Shown here in pieces: positions 1 through 5,398 of a DNA stretch of 7,689 nt (position 1 is the stretch's first letter; every line of letters starts with the position of its first letter). The notes below the pieces were generated by a model. The model ran no database searches, was not told where the DNA came from, and saw only the letters and a program-made list of their open reading frames with translations. Both the position numbers and the translations under genes were made by a program. Source of the stretch: Haemophilus paraphrohaemolyticus (lineage in GTDB: Bacteria; Pseudomonadota; Gammaproteobacteria; Enterobacterales; Pasteurellaceae); contig NZ_MUXX01000002.1 in the NCBI RefSeq assembly GCF_002015045.1, forward strand, positions 372,664 to 380,352, written 5' to 3'.

Positions 1-1322
1 TCCGTCGTGAAGGCCAATACGCATTAAGTCGGCTTTATCCCTCACAGGTGCGCACCGTGGCAATGTTACAAGCGATGGAGTGGATCAACGGCGACGGTTA
101 TCAACACAACGTTTGGGTGCGATTCCCTGATGGCGAAATTAAACGCCCGAAAACATGGCTTTGGCAAGATGTTCGCACTCGTAAAGTGTTGGCTGCTAGA
201 ACCGATAAATCGGAAAACACTGACACCATACGCCTCAGCCTGCTTGATGTGATTAGTCGCTACGGTTTGCCGAAACACTTAACCATCGACAATACCCGAG
301 CGGCAGCCAACAAGAAAATGACGGGCGGGGTAAAAAACCGCTACCGCTATCAAGTAAACGAAAACGAAGTGCAAGGCATTATTCCGGCACTCGGTATCGA
401 ACTGCACTGGACGTCGATTCAATTCGGTAAAGGGCGCGGGCAAGCCAAACCGATTGAGCGTGCGTTTTCTCACGGCGGTTTAGGAGATTATGTTGATAAG
501 CACCTGTTATTACGCGGGGCTTATGCAGGGGCGAATGCTTATGAAAAGCCTGACTATGACGGCAAAAACGGTGCAGAACAGCCTGTCGATTACGCCACAT
601 TCTTAATGGCATTAGAGCAAGGCATTCAGCAATGGAACAACGTGGGCAACCGCCTCACCGAAATTTGTGCAGGCAAAAGCAGTTATGCCGAAGCCTTTGA
701 GCGAGATTGGGCTGTTGCCGAAAAACGCCCCATCAACCAAAGTCAAATGCGGTTATTGCTCACACTTCACGAGGAAGTTCGCCTCAACCAAGACGGCACG
801 TTCTACCTCAACGCAGGCAAAATTGGCAGTAACAAAAACCGTTACGAGTCGCTAGCGCTTATCGGTACATCACACAAAAGAGTTGTGGTGCGCTATGACC
901 CAGCAAATCTTCACGACAAAGTGTGGGTATATGCCCTTACAGGCGAATACTTAGCAGAAGCGGAAATTACCGAGAAAGCAGGCTTTGGCGACCAAATGGC
1001 AGGACGTGAACACAACAAAGCAATGCGTAACTGGGTAAAACATACCGAAAAAGCGGCGAAAGAACGCGCCAAAGCGGAAGAAATGGAACTCAGCAATTAC
1101 GCCCCAACAGTGGAATTTGAAGAGCGGTTCTTGGAAATGTTACCAGAGCCAGTAAAAGCCCCTCAAACGCAAGCAGAAGAGGTGGAATATGAAGAAGTGC
1201 TAGATTTCAACGCAGTGCGAAAAATACCGAAAGCAGTCGAAGTGGAAGCCGAAGAAATCAGCGAATTTAATCGTGATTGGGAAAAGGGTTTAGAGCTTTT
1301 AAAGAAAAGTAAAGGGCGTTAA
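1..1322 (+). CDS. A: Mu-like DDE transposase A, C-terminal part (5' end outside window)
   Basis: This is the phage transposase that cuts and joins the phage ends during integration and replicative transposition. The frame is open from base 3, giving about 439 residues; the GTG at 48 is internal and is not the start, since MuA is 663 residues and roughly the first 240 lie upstream. The DDE triad is visible: Asp in NGDGY (codon 93-95), Asp in IDNTR (288-290) and Glu in KPIERAF (456-458). Their spacing (65 and 56 residues) is close to that of MuA (67 and 56). The catalytic core is followed by the beta-barrel domain II, then an Ala/Glu/Lys-rich helix matching domain III-alpha, and a basic tail ending KKSKGR where MuA has its B- and ClpX-interacting end. 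The similarity to MuA, recalled from memory, is strong through the core. The catalytic residues are intact, so the protein is probably functional. Confidence 0.95.
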   Translation, partial: RREGQYALSRLYPSQVRTVAMLQAMEWINGDGYQHNVWVRFPDGEIKRPKTWLWQDVRTRKVLAARTDKSENTDTIRLSLLDVISRYGLPKHLTIDNTRAAANKKMTGGVKNRYRYQVNENEVQGIIPALGIELHWTSIQFGKGRGQAKPIERAFSHGGLGDYVDKHLLLRGAYAGANAYEKPDYDGKNGAEQPVDYATFLMALEQGIQQWNNVGNRLTEICAGKSSYAEAFERDWAVAEKRPINQSQMRLLLTLHEEVRLNQDGTFYLNAGKIGSNKNRYESLALIGTSHKRVVVRYDPANLHDKVWVYALTGEYLAEAEITEKAGFGDQMAGREHNKAMRNWVKHTEKAAKERAKAEEMELSNYAPTVEFEERFLEMLPEPVKAPQTQAEEVEYEEVLDFNAVRKIPKAVEVEAEEISEFNRDWEKGLELLKKSKGR

Positions 1323-1332
1323 ACCAACCACC

Positions 1333-1364
1333 TTTAAACCAGATTTAAACAGGGTTTAAACCCT
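1333..1364. repeat. Three-unit 11-bp TTTAAA array with a 14-bp palindrome
   Basis: TTTAAA occurs at 1333, 1344 and 1355, exactly 11 bases apart, in the 54-base gap between the transposase stop and the next gene. The third copy is the centre of a perfect 14-base palindrome, AGGGTTTAAACCCT (1351-1364). It ends just before the Shine-Dalgarno AAGGAG (1365-1370). Similar arrays occur near 3877, 4756 and 7044. The function is unknown; a protein-binding site or a module-boundary linker are both possible. Confidence 0.75.
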
Positions 1365-1376
1365 AAGGAGAATGAG

Positions 1377-1649
1377 ATGAGCAATATCACATTAAACGAA
1401 AACGCAATGCTTTATTTAAAAGCAGACTATTACCGCCCTGAAATGCCCACTTTTAAAGCCTGCTATTTCCGATTAAGCAAAATTGCCCAAGAACAAGACT
1501 GGGGAACATTGCCGAATTTAGCCCAAACCAAAGACCTGTTTAAAGCGGCAGTCCCTGAGATTATTTGGACGAGAGAGGTGTTTAAGCGTGCCAATACTCA
1601 AAAGAAACACGCACACAAGGCAACGCCTTATCTTGAACAAGTAATGTAA
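1377..1649 (+). CDS. Small protein resembling a free-standing MuA I-gamma DNA-binding subdomain
   Basis: This 90-residue protein has a good AAGGAG ribosome binding site 6 bases before its ATG. Residues 8-45 follow the pattern of the I-gamma subdomain of MuA (about residues 175-225 there): an acidic start, then ADYYRPEMPTFKACYFRL and a QDW segment, against ADYLRPEKPAFRKCYERL and a HGW segment in MuA as I recall it. The rest (LFKAAVPEIIWTRE) could match the following helices of that subdomain. No catalytic domain follows. The transposase next door keeps its catalytic core, so this looks like a separate, partly duplicated DNA-binding unit. It could be a regulator that competes for or helps at transposase sites, or a decayed duplicate. 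Its 3' end overlaps the convergent minus-strand gene by 68 bases. The family resemblance is fairly clear; the function is inference. Confidence 0.65.
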   Translation: MSNITLNENAMLYLKADYYRPEMPTFKACYFRLSKIAQEQDWGTLPNLAQTKDLFKAAVPEIIWTREVFKRANTQKKHAHKATPYLEQVM

Positions 1650-2052
1650 TTCGAGTGGCAAAACTCTCAGGTAACAGCACATAAAACGGAGCTGGCAAGT
1701 TAGATAAATCAAGTGGTTCAGAGCCTATTTTGTTCAACTCTAACACTTGAAGATGGCGAGATTTTAATTTTGCGATCAGTTGATGAAGAAATGCTGAACG
1801 TGAATTACCCGCCACAGCTTGTAACGCATCATCAAGATTAAGCCAAGAGGCAGAACCGTGAGCAGGCAAGGCTTGAGCAAATTTTAAAAACTGCTTATGC
1901 CAATTTTCTTCAGAAAGCAATGAGGTTGGCTCTTTTTGTACAGAATGTTCAAGTTTAGTAATCACTTCTGAAAATTCGTGAAAAAGTGTTGCCACGGAGT
2001 AGAGCTTAACAGGTTGGCGAACCATTTTTAACAGTAAATCAGTTTCAGACAT
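1582..2052 (-). CDS. Hypothetical protein encoded antisense between A and B
   Basis: I do not recognise this 156-residue protein. It is the only convincing minus-strand gene here and fills a 436-base stretch (1650-2085) with no plus-strand gene. It has no signal peptide or membrane segment. It looks mainly helical and soluble, with a mixed composition (an FLHQLIAKLKSRHLQVLEL helix-like stretch, then SNLPAPFYVLLP) that reads as a real protein rather than a shadow. The ATG at 2052 has a weak G-rich site (GGGGG) a few bases upstream, and a candidate extended -10 promoter lies inside the start of the B gene. The last 22 codons overlap the end of the 90-residue gene tail to tail. Being antisense to the early operon, it could be expressed in the lysogen when early transcription is off, as moron genes are. 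That role is inference. Confidence 0.6.
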   Translation of the reverse strand: MSETDLLLKMVRQPVKLYSVATLFHEFSEVITKLEHSVQKEPTSLLSEENWHKQFLKFAQALPAHGSASWLNLDDALQAVAGNSRSAFLHQLIAKLKSRHLQVLELNKIGSEPLDLSNLPAPFYVLLPESFATRITLLVQDKALPCVRVSFEYWHA

Positions 2053-2082
2053 AACGCCCCCAAAGGTAAAAACAGGAACCCC

Positions 2083-2112
2083 ATTATGACACTAATCAAT
2101 AAACTCAAACAA
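2083..2112 (-). promoter_or_regulatory. Candidate promoter for the antisense gene
   Basis: Read on the minus strand, TTGTTT (2112-2107) is followed after 18 bases by CATAAT (2088-2083), which is preceded by TGT to form an extended -10 (TGTCATAAT). Transcription would start near 2076, giving a leader of about 24 bases before the ATG at 2052. The site overlaps the first codons of the B gene. The -35 is weak; the extended -10 is the main support. Confidence 0.4.
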
Positions 2113-3003
2113 CACTTAACCGACAGCCAAATCACCCAAGCCCAGCTTGCCCGCGAAGCAGGAGTAAATGCAGGTGCATTGTCGGCATACCTTAACGACA
2201 ACTACAAAGGCAACATTGCAGATGTAGAAGCAAAATTAACCGCTTACCTTGAGAAAAAAGCCGTTCAAGCCCGCGAATTTGTCGAAGCCCCTGCCTTTAT
2301 CGAAACAGCGACTTCTCGTCAAATTTTCAAAACGCTGGAATTTGCTCAAATCGCTAACTGCTTGGCGACCGTGTACGGCATGAGCGGGGTCGGTAAAACC
2401 AAAGCGATCCAAGAGTTCGCCAAAAGTCACGCTAACGTGTGGCTGGTAACTGCAAGCCCTAGTCGTTCAAGTTTAAGCGAAATTTTGTATGAAATTGCCC
2501 TTGAGTTAGGCATCAGCGACGCACCACGCAGAAAAGGCACACTCTCACGCCTGATTGCTCGCAAAATCAAAGGCACAGAGGGCTTGCTGATTGTGGACGA
2601 AGCTGACCACCTTCCTTATGAGGCACTTGAAGAGCTACGCATTATGCAAGAAGAAGCAGGTATTGGCTTAGTGTTGGTAGGCAATGACAAAGTCTATACC
2701 CGCATGAAAGGTGGCATTAGCCCTAGCCACGAATATGCAAGATTGTGGTCGCGCGTGGCAAAAAACACCAGCATTCAGAAAACTAAAAAAGCAGACACGC
2801 AAGCAGTCGCTCAAGCGTGGGGGTTAGAAACCGACGAAGAAGCCTTAAAAGTGATGCAAAGCATTACCGAAACAGGCGGTGGCTTACGCATTTTAACCCA
2901 AACCTTGCGATTAGCAGCAATGGTGGCAAAAGGTTCAGGCAAGCTGATTGATGCTGACTTAATTATCAAAGCACGCCAAGAATTATTAGGTAAAAACGAA
3001 TAA
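2086..3003 (+). CDS. B: Mu B-like AAA+ ATPase, target-DNA selection and transposition activator
   Basis: In Mu, B is an ATP-dependent DNA-binding protein that forms filaments on target DNA, delivers it to transposase A and gives target immunity. The 305 residues compare with 312 for Mu B. Residues 1-60 form a small helix-turn-helix domain (TQAQLAREAGVNAGALSAYL). The ATPase core follows: Walker A GMSGVGKT at 98-105, Walker B LLIVDEAD at 167-174, a sensor-I-like VGND around 198-201, a candidate arginine finger in LWSRVA around 223, and GGGLRI with Arg 268 in the C-terminal lid. The ATG has AGGA about 8 bases upstream. All nucleotide-binding motifs are intact. The gene lies downstream of A as in Mu, but the two are separated here by the 90-residue gene and the antisense gene. 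Confidence 0.95.
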   Translation: MTLINKLKQHLTDSQITQAQLAREAGVNAGALSAYLNDNYKGNIADVEAKLTAYLEKKAVQAREFVEAPAFIETATSRQIFKTLEFAQIANCLATVYGMSGVGKTKAIQEFAKSHANVWLVTASPSRSSLSEILYEIALELGISDAPRRKGTLSRLIARKIKGTEGLLIVDEADHLPYEALEELRIMQEEAGIGLVLVGNDKVYTRMKGGISPSHEYARLWSRVAKNTSIQKTKKADTQAVAQAWGLETDEEALKVMQSITETGGGLRILTQTLRLAAMVAKGSGKLIDADLIIKARQELLGKNE

Positions 3004-3014
3004 GGAAGAACGGT

Positions 3015-3332
3015 ATGAAGAAAGTATATAACGAAATGGCAGGCGAAATGATGCTACCTCGCAACGGATACATTCACAACCAACTGGCACGCCTTGAAAT
3101 TGCTACTCTCGGCTGTGAAGCCTTGGGGATAGAGGTGGAAAAAGTCGAATGGTTCGACAGCTGCCGACCTCGTTTAGTAGTGCGAGACAACAGCACCACA
3201 CGCCATCTTGTGAAAACAGGCAAAGCGATGAGCTACGGTTCAGAAGTCAAAAACGGCATTCGCATTTACCTCCATCAAATGATGGTGGAGGGCGTGAAAA
3301 TTATCTGGAAATCAGATGTAACGAAACATTAG
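3015..3332 (+). CDS. Conserved-looking Mu-like early hypothetical protein
   Basis: This 105-residue protein lies between B and gam, 11 bases after B, and has an AGGAAG ribosome binding site. I do not recognise a named family. It looks like a compact alpha/beta protein: an N-terminal helix (HNQLARLEIATLGCEALG), then strands around VEKVEWFD and RPRLVVRD, and a C-terminal strand (GVKIIWKS). There is no signal peptide or membrane segment. Its place in the early operon, in Mu's semi-essential region, suggests a role in replication or host takeover, but nothing in the sequence shows which. Confidence 0.8.
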   Translation: MKKVYNEMAGEMMLPRNGYIHNQLARLEIATLGCEALGIEVEKVEWFDSCRPRLVVRDNSTTRHLVKTGKAMSYGSEVKNGIRIYLHQMMVEGVKIIWKSDVTKH

Positions 3333-3349
3333 CCACAACAGGAGAAACT

Positions 3350-3859
3350 ATGGCAACTAAAGTAAAAAGCCAAGCGAAATTACGCTTTGTAAGCGTAGAA
3401 CAGGTGCAAAGTGCGATTAAAGAGATCGGCGATTTAAGCCGTGAACACACAAGACTTGCTACCGAGATGAACGACAAGATTGGGGCAACCAGCGAACAAT
3501 ACGCTCCGAAATTGAAAGCCTTGAAAGAAGAAATTGAGCCATTGCAAAAGGCGGTGCAGGAATACTGTGAGGCAAACCGTGATGAGCTGACCGAATTCGG
3601 CAAAATCAAAACAGCAAACTTTGTGACAGGCGAAGTGCAATGGCGACAACGTCCACCATCAGTCGCCATTCGCGGGGCGGAAGCGGTGATGGAATTCTTG
3701 CAACGTATGGGCTTTGACCGCTTTATTCGCACCAAGCAAGAAATCAACAAAGAAGCATTGCTCAATGAGCCAGAAGTGGCAAAAGGGATTGCCGGAGTAA
3801 CGATTAAACAAGGGCTAGAAGATTTTGTGATTAAACCGTTTGAGCAGGTGGCGAGATAG
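3350..3859 (+). CDS. gam: Gam-like host-nuclease inhibitor (DNA end-binding protein)
   Basis: Mu Gam binds double-stranded DNA ends as a dimer and blocks host exonucleases such as RecBCD; it is related to eukaryotic Ku. The frame is open from 3149, but the start is set at 3350, where CAGGAG lies 5 bases upstream and the previous gene has just ended. This gives 169 residues against 174 for Mu Gam. A long N-terminal coiled-coil region (about 18-75) is followed by the family's conserved segments: CEANRDELT (73-81), GKIKTANFVTGEVQWRQRPP (84-103) and RFIRTKQEINKEA (124-136). These match Mu Gam, as I remember it, closely enough to make the call firm. It ends the early block before an intergenic region with repeats and a hairpin. 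Confidence 0.96.
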   Translation: MATKVKSQAKLRFVSVEQVQSAIKEIGDLSREHTRLATEMNDKIGATSEQYAPKLKALKEEIEPLQKAVQEYCEANRDELTEFGKIKTANFVTGEVQWRQRPPSVAIRGAEAVMEFLQRMGFDRFIRTKQEINKEALLNEPEVAKGIAGVTIKQGLEDFVIKPFEQVAR

Positions 3860-3865
3860 AACAAG

Positions 3866-3893
3866 ATTAAGGCCTATTTAAAAGCCCTTTAAA
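3866..3893. repeat. Short 11-bp-phased TTTAAA array downstream of gam
   Basis: TTTAAA occurs at 3877 and 3888, 11 bases apart, with a degenerate copy (ATTAAG) at 3866 in the same phase. It follows the gam stop and leads into a hairpin repeat. With the array at 4756-4827 it brackets the three-gene accessory cassette. Confidence 0.55.
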
Positions 3894-3943
3894 TTTCCCC
3901 TACCCCTCTTTACAAAAGAGGGGGACGAGTTAGAAGGGGCTTT
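3881..3943. repeat. REP-like hairpin repeat, copy 1
   Basis: The core is a perfect 9-bp stem, CCCCTCTTT (3903-3911) and AAAGAGGGG (3915-3923), around an ACA loop. An outer pair, AAAGCCC (3881-3887) and GGGCTTT (3937-3943), could extend it. A near-identical core with the same CCCCTA lead-in occurs at 7635-7670. There is no T-run after the stem, so it is not a classical terminator, though it could protect the 3' end of the gam transcript. It is probably a dispersed host-type intergenic repeat. Confidence 0.75.
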
Positions 3944-3975
3944 CAAAATAAGTTTTAACCCACAGGAGAAAACCG

Positions 3976-4188
3976 ATGAAAACCAAACGACCATACGCAA
4001 AAAGCGTGGAAAACTTCAACCGATACCGCTTTTATGCGGAAAAAGCGGCAAAAGAAGAACAAGCCGGCAATTACAAAGAGGCCGCAACCCATTGGGATTT
4101 AGCCAGCCTTTCTGCTAATGAAACCAACAAAGTATGGGCAGAAAACCGCAAAGACTTCTGCGAACGAATGAAAAGAAAACCATTTTAA
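3976..4188 (+). CDS. ANR-family-like small transcriptional regulator
   Basis: The 70 residues fit the pattern I associate with the ANR (AggR-activated regulator) family: a YRFYAEKAAKEEQAGNY segment (about 17-33), then AATHWDLASLSA (36-47) and a closing NKVWAENRKDFC (51-62). These short helical proteins are known from enteric pathogens, where Aar binds AraC/XylS-type activators and H-NS and restrains virulence genes; they also occur in Pasteurellaceae and phages. The gene has a CAGGAG site 7 bases before the ATG and leads a tight three-gene cassette. In a phage it might tune host regulators or H-NS silencing; that is inference. The family call rests on motif memory only. Confidence 0.6.
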   Translation: MKTKRPYAKSVENFNRYRFYAEKAAKEEQAGNYKEAATHWDLASLSANETNKVWAENRKDFCERMKRKPF

Positions 4189-4197
4189 GGGGGAATA

Positions 4198-4371
4198 ATG
4201 ATGACCGAAACACGCAAAACCGAGCTAGAAAGCCAGCTTAATCAAATGATTATGATGCTCAAAGAAGCTCAAAAATCCTTGTTTAAAGGGCAATATATCC
4301 ACGCAGCTATTTTTGTGGGGAATGTGTCGGATCAGTTGCCAACAATGCGAATGATGTTGGCGAGGGGGTAA
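4198..4371 (+). CDS. Small hypothetical protein, 57 residues
   Basis: This ORF is short, but its context is strong. It starts 9 bases after the previous stop with an AAGGGGG ribosome binding site, and the next gene begins 2 bases after its stop. Two ATGs stand in tandem (4198 and 4201), and either could be used. The protein is rich in Met and Gln. The first 28 residues look like an amphipathic helix (LESQLNQMIMMLKEAQKSLF), followed by GQYIHAAIFVGNVSDQLP, which suggests a two-helix hairpin. No signal peptide or known domain is visible. It probably belongs functionally with the genes on either side, as translation is likely coupled. Confidence 0.65.
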   Translation: MMTETRKTELESQLNQMIMMLKEAQKSLFKGQYIHAAIFVGNVSDQLPTMRMMLARG

Positions 4372-4373
4372 GA

Positions 4374-4694
4374 ATGAAAAGGTTTAAATATGAATGGATT
4401 GTCCTTGAAGAAGTAGAAGATGAAGACCCAACAAAGGAAGAAATACAAAGAGTGATAACAGAAAGCGGTTGGAAGAGCTTTTATTGCAAAGAACAGTGTT
4501 ACTTTCTTGAAGATATTGCAAAAGAAATTTTTGTGAGAAATTTTTATCAATGGAATATTAGCAATGAAGGCGATTATGTTTTTATTGTAGTAAAAGAAGA
4601 TGGTGCAAAAAACCACTCAGTATTCCGAGTTGCGTTAGCTTATGTGGTAGCTCCTGATGTAGATGATATTTATTTTGAGGAGGAAATTATGTAA
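4374..4694 (+). CDS. Acidic AT-rich hypothetical protein
   Basis: I do not recognise this 106-residue protein. It is strongly acidic: I count about 24 Asp/Glu against about 12 Lys/Arg, with acidic runs near the N-terminus (LEEVEDEDPTKEE) and at the C-terminus (PDVDDIYFEEE). It is rich in aromatics and beta-type residues (DYVFIVVKEDG, VFRVALAYVVAP), suggesting a small alpha/beta fold. The DNA is clearly more AT-rich than gam, B or A, which points to separate acquisition. It starts 2 bases after the preceding gene, whose end carries the G-rich ribosome binding site (GAGGGGG). Acidic small phage proteins are sometimes DNA mimics against host defences; there is no direct evidence for that here. 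Confidence 0.75.
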   Translation: MKRFKYEWIVLEEVEDEDPTKEEIQRVITESGWKSFYCKEQCYFLEDIAKEIFVRNFYQWNISNEGDYVFIVVKEDGAKNHSVFRVALAYVVAPDVDDIYFEEEIM

Positions 4695-4709
4695 CCGCAA
4701 AATAACCGC

Positions 4710-4753
4710 TGCCCACACCATTCGGTCTAGGTTGATATAACTCGGTGTGGGCA
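4710..4753. repeat. 10-bp perfect inverted repeat with a 24-base loop
   Basis: TGCCCACACC (4710-4719) pairs with GGTGTGGGCA (4744-4753) without a mismatch. The 24-base spacer contains a smaller GTT/AAC dyad around GATAT. It lies 16 bases after the stop of the acidic gene. No T-run follows, so it is not a standard terminator. It may be an operator for a dimeric protein, an mRNA 3'-end stabiliser, or the core of a small structured RNA. Confidence 0.6.
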
Positions 4754-4755
4754 AG

Positions 4756-4832
4756 TTTAAAGAGTGTTTAAATTTTTAAAGTAAATCGTTTAAAGCCTGT
4801 TTAAATCAGGTTTAAGCATGTTTTAAAGGATT
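4756..4832. repeat. Seven-unit 11-bp TTTAAA tandem array upstream of gemA
   Basis: Units begin at 4756, 4767, 4778, 4789, 4800, 4811 and 4822, each 11 bases apart. Five begin TTTAAA, the 4811 unit begins TTTAAG, and the 4778 unit is degenerate (another TTTAAA sits out of phase at 4775). The remaining five bases vary. CCTG (4796-4799) and CAGG (4807-4810) flank one core symmetrically. The array ends just before the gemA ribosome binding site and is the largest of the four arrays. Confidence 0.8.
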
Positions 4833-4849
4833 GACTAAGAGGACACACA

Positions 4850-5398
4850 ATGAGCGAAAAAGCCAAACTAATCCAGCTGATCCATATTGGCAAACAGCAG
4901 CTTAATATGGACGAATTCAGCTACCGCGAAATGGTCAAACGGCTGACCAATAAAACCAGCTCCACCAAATGCACTATCGTAGAGTTGCACAAAATCTTAC
5001 ATGAGCTGCAACAAAAAGGGGCTAAAGTAAAATGGTTCGCAAAACGCGGCACAAAATCGACCGCTTATAGTCCTGCCACAGGCGAGATAAAAGTCAAAAG
5101 CGAGATTGCTCATAAAATCCGAGCTGTCTGGATTCAAATGGGCAAGCAAGGTTTTCTACAAGATGGTAGCGAGAAAGCTCTCAATAGCTATATGCGAAAA
5201 GTGATGAACAAAGGAAAAAGTGTGCTTGCACTCAATGTAGGGGCGTTAAATGGCAACGATGCCAGCCGATTTCTGGAAATTTTGAAAAGATGGCATAGAC
5301 GGGTAATGCTTAAAGCTATCAGCGAAAAAGGCTATGAATTAGGCGACCCAGAAGCCAGTTACGATACCGTGACGGAGTATTTTAATGAAGTTATGTAG
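4850..5398 (+). CDS. gemA: GemA-like regulatory protein (Mu gp16 family, DUF1018)
   Basis: Mu GemA (gp16) modulates host gene expression and is reported to lower DNA gyrase activity and supercoiling. The 182-residue protein begins with the characteristic GemA segment: LIHIGKQQLNMDEFSYREMV (residues 10-29), RLTNKTSSTKCTIVEL (31-46) and the KVKWFAKRG region near 60-67. A helical C-terminal half contains WIQMGKQGFL and LKRWHRRVML. It has no membrane segment. The start is supported by an AGAGGA site 7 bases upstream. The next gene overlaps it by 14 bases, so the two are probably translationally coupled. A 155-base gap with an inverted repeat and an 11-bp array precedes it, which suggests this unit can be regulated separately from the upstream genes. 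Confidence 0.9.
   Translation: MSEKAKLIQLIHIGKQQLNMDEFSYREMVKRLTNKTSSTKCTIVELHKILHELQQKGAKVKWFAKRGTKSTAYSPATGEIKVKSEIAHKIRAVWIQMGKQGFLQDGSEKALNSYMRKVMNKGKSVLALNVGALNGNDASRFLEILKRWHRRVMLKAISEKGYELGDPEASYDTVTEYFNEVM

Noticed and set aside
48..1322. GTG at 48 as the transposase start
   Set aside because: The frame is open to the window edge and the upstream residues (REGQYALSRLYPSQ) continue the MuA alignment, so the gene is truncated by the window rather than starting here.
3149..3349. 67-codon N-terminal extension of Gam
   Set aside because: It overlaps the preceding gene in another frame. The ATG at 3350 has a good ribosome binding site, and the 169-residue product matches the Mu Gam length.
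3301..3864. 187-codon minus-strand ORF opposite gam
   Set aside because: It lies entirely opposite gam, is low in acidic residues and rich in Ser/Cys as mirror frames are, and has no ribosome binding site in a sensible position.
3897..3924. Hairpin after gam as an intrinsic terminator
   Set aside because: No T-run follows the stem on the plus strand, and the same element recurs at 7635; it was called a dispersed repeat instead.
4332..4616. 94-codon minus-strand ORF that looks like a membrane protein
   Set aside because: The Phe/Ile/Tyr-rich sequence is what the complement of an AT-rich, Lys/Glu-rich gene produces; the plus-strand gene has better context.
4756..4832. CRISPR array or replication iterons
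   Set aside because: Units are 11 bases with no spacers of CRISPR size. Mu-like phages replicate by transposition, so an iteron origin is not expected; kept as a repeat of unknown role.
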